Shown here: piece after piece, positions 60,604 to 64,000 of the stretch | Numbering within the stretch: the first letter of the stretch is position 1 | Layout of the letters: each line of letters opens with the position of its first letter | Source: Pseudoxanthomonas winnipegensis | Lineage (GTDB): Bacteria > Pseudomonadota > Gammaproteobacteria > Xanthomonadales > Xanthomonadaceae | Length of the DNA stretch: 64,000 bases | Assembly (NCBI RefSeq): GCF_004283755.1 | Contig: NZ_SHMH01000008.1 | Location: 62,001-126,000, forward strand | Reading direction: 5' to 3' | Program-made: the position numbers and the translations under genes | Notes under the pieces: model-generated | Database searches by the model: none | The model's input: only the letters and a program-made list of their open reading frames with translations | Told to the model about the DNA's origin: nothing

Positions 60604-60676
60604 GTAGAGCGGAGCTTGCTCCGCTGCGTTTCGACCGGATCATCGGAAGGGCTCAGCGGAGCAAGCTCCGCTCTAC
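60604..60676. repeat. Paired GTAG-type REP element
   Basis: GTAGAGCGGAGCTTGCTC begins at 60604 and the inverse arm ends with CGCTCTAC at 60676. The centre GACCGGATCATCGG is the reverse complement of the centre in the copy at 3246, so the two elements are in opposite orientation. It lies in the xseA/ispG divergent spacer. Confidence 0.88.
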
Positions 60677-60760
60677 AGAGGCATGAGAGGCATGCCCGTC
60701 TAGCCCTATCCCCGGTAAAGCCCCGTCGCCGCCGTGGCGGCTCCCACACCTGGCACGGGC

Positions 60761-60766
60761 TAAAAT
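60761..60766 (+). promoter_or_regulatory. -10 box directly before ispG
   Basis: TAAAAT (60761-60766) is followed by GCGCGCC and the ATG at 60774, which predicts transcription starting on or next to the start codon. No Shine-Dalgarno sequence precedes the ATG. Confidence 0.6.
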
Positions 60767-60773
60767 GCGCGCC

Positions 60774-62051
60774 ATGAACGCCATTCCCACACCGCTGCCC
60801 GTATCCGAACCCATGCCCATCGCCGCCGGCAGCCAGCCGCGGCGCGTCACCCATGGCGTGCACGTGGGCAAGGTGCAGCTGGGCGGCGGCGCGCCGGTGG
60901 TGGTGCAGTCGATGACCAACACCGACACCGCCGACGTGGCCGCCAGCGTCAAGCAGGTGGCCGAGCTGTGGCGGGCCGGCTCGGAACTGGTGCGCCTGAC
61001 CGTGAACACGCCCGAGGCCGCCGCCGCCATCCCGCGCATCGTCGACAAGCTGGCGATGATGGGCATCGAGGTGCCGCTGATCGGCGACTTCCACTACAAC
61101 GGCCACCAGCTGCTGGCAGGCGAGCCGGCCTGCGCCGAAGCCCTGGCCAAGTACCGCATCAACCCCGGCAACGTCGGCTTCGGCAAGAAGAAGGACACCC
61201 AGTTCGCCCAACTGATCGAGTTCGCCATCCGCTACGGCAAGCCGGTGCGCATCGGCGCCAACTGGGGCTCGCTGGACCAGTCGCTGGCCGCCGCGCTGAT
61301 GGACCAAAACGCCCAGCGCGCCCAGCCCTGGGACGCGACCGCGGTGCTGCGCGAGGCGCTGATCCGCTCGGCGCTCGACTCGGCCCATCGCGCGGTGGAG
61401 CTGGGCCTGCCGGCCGACCGCATCGTGCTCTCGGCCAAGGTCTCCGGCGTGCAGGAGCTGATCGCGGTCTATCGCGATCTGGCGCGCCGCAGTGAGTTCG
61501 CCCTGCACCTGGGCCTGACCGAGGCCGGCATCGGCTCCAAGGGCATCGTGGCGTCCTCGGCGGCGCTGGCGGTGCTGCTGCAGGAAGGCATCGGCGACAC
61601 CATCCGCATCTCGCTCACCCCCGAGCCCGGCACCTCGCGCACCCACGAAGTCATCGTCGCCCAGGAGCTGCTGCAGACCACCGGCCTGCGCGCGTTCACG
61701 CCGATGGTCACCGCCTGCCCGGGCTGCGGGCGCACCACCTCGGAGTTCTTCCAGGAGCTGGCCAAGGTCGTGCAGGAGCACGTGCGCGGCAAGATGCCCG
61801 AATGGAAGATCACCCGCCCCGGCGCCGAGCACATGACCCTGGCGGTGATGGGCTGCGTGGTCAACGGCCCGGGCGAGTCGCGCCACGCCAACATCGGCAT
61901 CTCGCTGCCGGGCACGGGCGAGGCGCCGTCGGCGCCGGTGTTCATCGACGGTGAGAAGGCGGTGACCCTGCGCGGGGAGAACATCGCGCACGAGTTCGTC
62001 GCCCTGATTGACGAGTACGTCGACCGCCATTACGCGCGCAGTGCGGGCTGA
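60774..62051 (+). CDS. ispG: 4-hydroxy-3-methylbut-2-en-1-yl diphosphate synthase
   Basis: A protein of 425 residues. It carries [46 protein letters not shown] and the iron-sulfur ligands in [14 protein letters not shown] and [18 protein letters not shown]. It catalyses the penultimate step of the MEP isoprenoid pathway. The N-terminus is about 25 residues longer than strictly required. ATG 60774 is supported by the adjacent -10 box. The PAP2 gene overlaps its 3' end. Confidence 0.95.
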   Translation: MNAIPTPLPVSEPMPIAAGSQPRRVTHGVHVGKVQLGGGAPVVVQSMTNTDTADVAASVKQVAELWRAGSELVRLTVNTPEAAAAIPRIVDKLAMMGIEVPLIGDFHYNGHQLLAGEPACAEALAKYRINPGNVGFGKKKDTQFAQLIEFAIRYGKPVRIGANWGSLDQSLAAALMDQNAQRAQPWDATAVLREALIRSALDSAHRAVELGLPADRIVLSAKVSGVQELIAVYRDLARRSEFALHLGLTEAGIGSKGIVASSAALAVLLQEGIGDTIRISLTPEPGTSRTHEVIVAQELLQTTGLRAFTPMVTACPGCGRTTSEFFQELAKVVQEHVRGKMPEWKITRPGAEHMTLAVMGCVVNGPGESRHANIGISLPGTGEAPSAPVFIDGEKAVTLRGENIAHEFVALIDEYVDRHYARSAG

Positions 62052-62745
62052 GCATCCCGGAGGCGGCGCGGGCGTCGTCGGCCGCATCCTGCGGCGCATC
62101 GGCTGGCGCATGGGCCTGCTGTTCGCGGCGATCCTGCTGCCGCTGTGGGGCTTCGCCGAGCTGGGCGAGGAGGTGCACCAAGCCGAAAGCTTCGTCTTCG
62201 ACGATCCGATCCTGCTGCGCGCCAAGGCGCTGTCCGGGCCCTGGCTGGACCAGGCCTTCCTGGGCATCAGCTGGGCCGGCTACCAGGGCGTGATCCTGGT
62301 CGATGCGCTGCTGGTGGCCGGCCTGCTGCTGGCGCGACGCTGGCGCGAGGCGACCTTCGTCGGCGCGACCGTGGTCGGCTCGGCCCTGCTGAACATGGGC
62401 ACCAAGCAGCTGTTCGGGCGCGCACGGCCGAGCCTGTGGGAGTCGATCTCGCCCGAGGACACCTTCAGCTTCCCCAGCGGCCATGCGATGGGCTCGATGA
62501 CGCTGATGGCGGTGCTGGTGCTGCTGGCCTGGGGCACGCGCGGGCGCTGGCCGGCGCTGGTGCTGTGCGCGCTGTTCGCGCTGGCCGTCGGCGCCTCGCG
62601 TGTCTACCTCGGCGTGCATTACCCCTCGGACATCCTCGGCGGCTGGGCCGCGGCGATCGCCTGGACGGTGGGCGTGTACGCGGCCATCTTCCGCGGCGCG
62701 CGGCGGCCGTGGAAGACCCCGCAGGTCGAGCCGCCGGTGCGCTGA
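62041..62745 (+). CDS. PAP2 superfamily membrane phosphatase
   Basis: About 234 residues with six predicted membrane helices. The three catalytic motifs are present: [22 protein letters not shown] and [17 protein letters not shown]. Members dephosphorylate undecaprenyl pyrophosphate or phosphatidate-type lipids. GTG 62041 overlaps the ispG stop by 11 bases; a further internal ATG (62110) would remove the first 23 residues. ispG and this gene may both serve isoprenoid lipid metabolism, which is inference. Confidence 0.88.
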   Translation: MRAEHPGGGAGVVGRILRRIGWRMGLLFAAILLPLWGFAELGEEVHQAESFVFDDPILLRAKALSGPWLDQAFLGISWAGYQGVILVDALLVAGLLLARRWREATFVGATVVGSALLNMGTKQLFGRARPSLWESISPEDTFSFPSGHAMGSMTLMAVLVLLAWGTRGRWPALVLCALFALAVGASRVYLGVHYPSDILGGWAAAIAWTVGVYAAIFRGARRPWKTPQVEPPVR

Positions 62746-63435
62746 TCAGTCCAGTGCGCGCAGCGCCGCGGCGCGGGCGTGCAGGGTGGTGGTGTCGAAC
62801 AGCGGCACGGTGGCATCGTCCTGGCCGACCAGCAGCGAGATCTCGGTGCAGCCCAGGATGATGCCCTGGGCACCGGCCTCGACCAGGCGCGCCATCACCT
62901 GGCGATAGGTCGAACGCGAGGTCTCGTCGATCACGCCCTGGCACAGCTCGTCGTAGATGATCCGATGCACGTCGTCGCGATCCGGCGCCGGGGGCACGAG
63001 CACTTCCAGCCCGCGCGCTTCCAGCCGCTTGCGGTAGAAGTCCTGCTCCATGGTGAAGCGCGTGCCGAGCAGGCCGACGCGGTCGATGCCGGCGTCGAGC
63101 AGGGCCTGGGCGGTGGCATCGGCGATATGCAGCAGCGGCAGCGGCGTGGCATGAGTGATCGCGTCGGCGACCTTGTGCATGGTGTTGGTGCACAGCACGA
63201 TGAAGTCCGCGCCGCCGGCGTGCAGGCGGCGCGCGGCGTCGGCCATGGCCGCGCCGGCCGCGTCCCAGTCGCCGGCGTGCTGCAGTACCTCGATCTCGTG
63301 GAAGTCCACGCTGTACAGCAGCACCTTGGCCGAGTGCAGGCCGCCGCGCGCCTCGCGCACGGTCTGGTTGATGAGGCGGTAGTAGGGCAGGGTGGATTCC
63401 CAGCTCATGCCGCCGATCAGGCCGATGGTCTTCAT
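62746..63435 (-). CDS. Aspartate/glutamate racemase family protein
   Basis: A protein of 229 residues. The two catalytic cysteines lie in FIVLCTNTMHKV (about 82) and IILGCTEISLLV (about 195); the start KTIGLIGGMSWESTLPYYR is the YgeA-type signature. It interconverts L- and D-amino acids (aspartate, glutamate or others) without cofactor. Its stop abuts the PAP2 stop (convergent, no spacer). Confidence 0.92.
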   Translation of the reverse strand: MKTIGLIGGMSWESTLPYYRLINQTVREARGGLHSAKVLLYSVDFHEIEVLQHAGDWDAAGAAMADAARRLHAGGADFIVLCTNTMHKVADAITHATPLPLLHIADATAQALLDAGIDRVGLLGTRFTMEQDFYRKRLEARGLEVLVPPAPDRDDVHRIIYDELCQGVIDETSRSTYRQVMARLVEAGAQGIILGCTEISLLVGQDDATVPLFDTTTLHARAAALRALD

Positions 63436-63521
63436 CCGTGCGTTGCGCTCGTTGTCCGGTGGAAGGTCACTTTGCGCGGCCGGGGGCGGTGCGACAAGTC
63501 GCCGTCATGCGGGGCTGGGCC

Positions 63522-64000
63522 TCACCAGCTGGAGCTGGCGCCGCCGCCGCCGGAGCTGCCACCGCCGGAGGAGGAACCGCCGCTCGAAGAAGACGCACTC
63601 TGGCTGGCGTAGTAGGCGGTGGTGTAGGCGTACGCGCCAGATTCTGTCCGCGCGACGTGGCCCTTGCGGATCAGGCTTTCCCGTTCGCTGGCCACGTGGC
63701 GGAGAAACTCACGGAAACGGGCTTCGCTGCGGTAGCGCCGGCCCGCGTGGTAGAGGGTGAGCATGAAGAACAGCAGTTCCAGCGCGATGATGATCGCGAA
63801 GGCGGGCGCGAACGTCGCCGACAGAATGAGGACGAAACACCCCGGGTTGAGGGTCATGAATCCCTTGATGAACAGACCGAGGTAGCGTCTGGGAGGGGCT
63901 TGGGCGCGGGCGACTTCTTCATCCTCCCCGATCAGCTCCGGGTGTCGCGCCATCAGCCGGGCGCGCCGCCGGCTGGCCAGCCAGCGGACGAGCGGCTGGA
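63522..64000 (-). CDS. Membrane protein with Ser/Gly-rich tail (5' end outside window)
   Basis: The frame is open to the window edge, reading QPLVRWLASRRRARLMARHP before the first internal Met at 63953. About 159 residues are visible: a basic N-part, two hydrophobic stretches (LFIKGFMTLNPGCFVLILS and FAIIIALELLFFMLTLYH), a charged region (YRSEARFREFLRHVASERES), and a tail of Ser and Gly repeats ending GGGGASSSW. No function is recognised. The Ser/Gly tail resembles the ends of some TPM/YgcG-type and TIGR04222 membrane proteins. Confidence 0.7.
   Translation of the reverse strand, partial: QPLVRWLASRRRARLMARHPELIGEDEEVARAQAPPRRYLGLFIKGFMTLNPGCFVLILSATFAPAFAIIIALELLFFMLTLYHAGRRYRSEARFREFLRHVASERESLIRKGHVARTESGAYAYTTAYYASQSASSSSGGSSSGGGSSGGGGASSSW

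Overview
The window is a GC-rich (about 70 %), gene-dense piece of a bacterial chromosome. Gene content, gene order (recR next to dnaX/ybaB, rpmF-fabH-kinase-fabD, rpoE-rseA-mucD, tandem VirJ/AcvB genes) and GTAG-type palindromic repeats all point to the Xanthomonadaceae/Lysobacteraceae (Xanthomonas, Stenotrophomonas, Lysobacter, Pseudoxanthomonas or Luteimonas-like). The genus cannot be fixed from the sequence alone. No rRNA, tRNA, CRISPR array, prophage, insertion sequence or integrase gene was seen.

Layout. 1-3000: dnaX (5' end cut off), ybaB, recR and a HIT hydrolase. 3587-8042 (minus): Slp lipoprotein, then a MoxR ATPase / DUF58 / TgpA-transglutaminase operon, divergent from a family 39 glycosyltransferase (8081-9946). 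10107-21130: a long plus-strand block of yceD-rpmF-fabH, a kinase-like gene, fabD-fabG-acpP-fabF, pabB, mltG, tmk, holB and a degenerate PilZ gene; this couples ribosome, fatty-acid, folate, cell-wall and replication genes. 21265-23870 (minus): a 57-residue membrane protein and a FadB/FadJ-type beta-oxidation enzyme. 24074-32970 (plus): rpoE-rseA-degP/mucD, lepA-lepB-DUF4845-rnc, era and recO. 33127-38702: a receiver-HPt protein, rlmD, CYTH, nagZ-hpt-mtnP purine and cell-wall salvage genes and a cold-shock protein. 39423-41939: two pirins around a small secreted protein. 42138-45467: a membrane LytTR regulator and a secreted CocE/NonD hydrolase, the most accessory-looking pair. 45734-51548 (minus): ECF sigma factor, anti-sigma-like protein, IMPACT protein, ABC exporter, DUF3606, a degenerate phosphatase lipoprotein and endonuclease V. 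51783-59217: a GGDEF-EAL protein, a vWA lipoprotein and two VirJ/AcvB hydrolases. 59189-64000: xseA, ispG, a PAP2 phosphatase, an Asp/Glu racemase and a truncated Ser/Gly-rich membrane protein.

Most genes are core and conventional. The less ordinary content lies between genes. At least five families of inverted repeats occupy the spacers: paired GTAG REPs, a GTGAGCG family just upstream of start codons, CCCTCCC/GCGAAGGGG arrays, a TTCCCGCGAA element with terminal inverted repeats, and a 112-bp element with 25-bp inverted ends. Several promoters place the -10 box 6 to 10 bases from the start codon, which predicts leaderless or near-leaderless mRNAs (ispG, era, yceD, xseA); the sigma-E-like rpoE promoter is similar.

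No clearly undescribed multi-gene system is visible. The best candidates for follow-up are the sigma / proline-rich anti-sigma / vWA lipoprotein neighbourhood with an embedded GGDEF-EAL gene, the LytTR-hydrolase pair, and the tandem VirJ paralogues. Start codons were chosen by eye from ribosome-binding sites, family length and overlaps.
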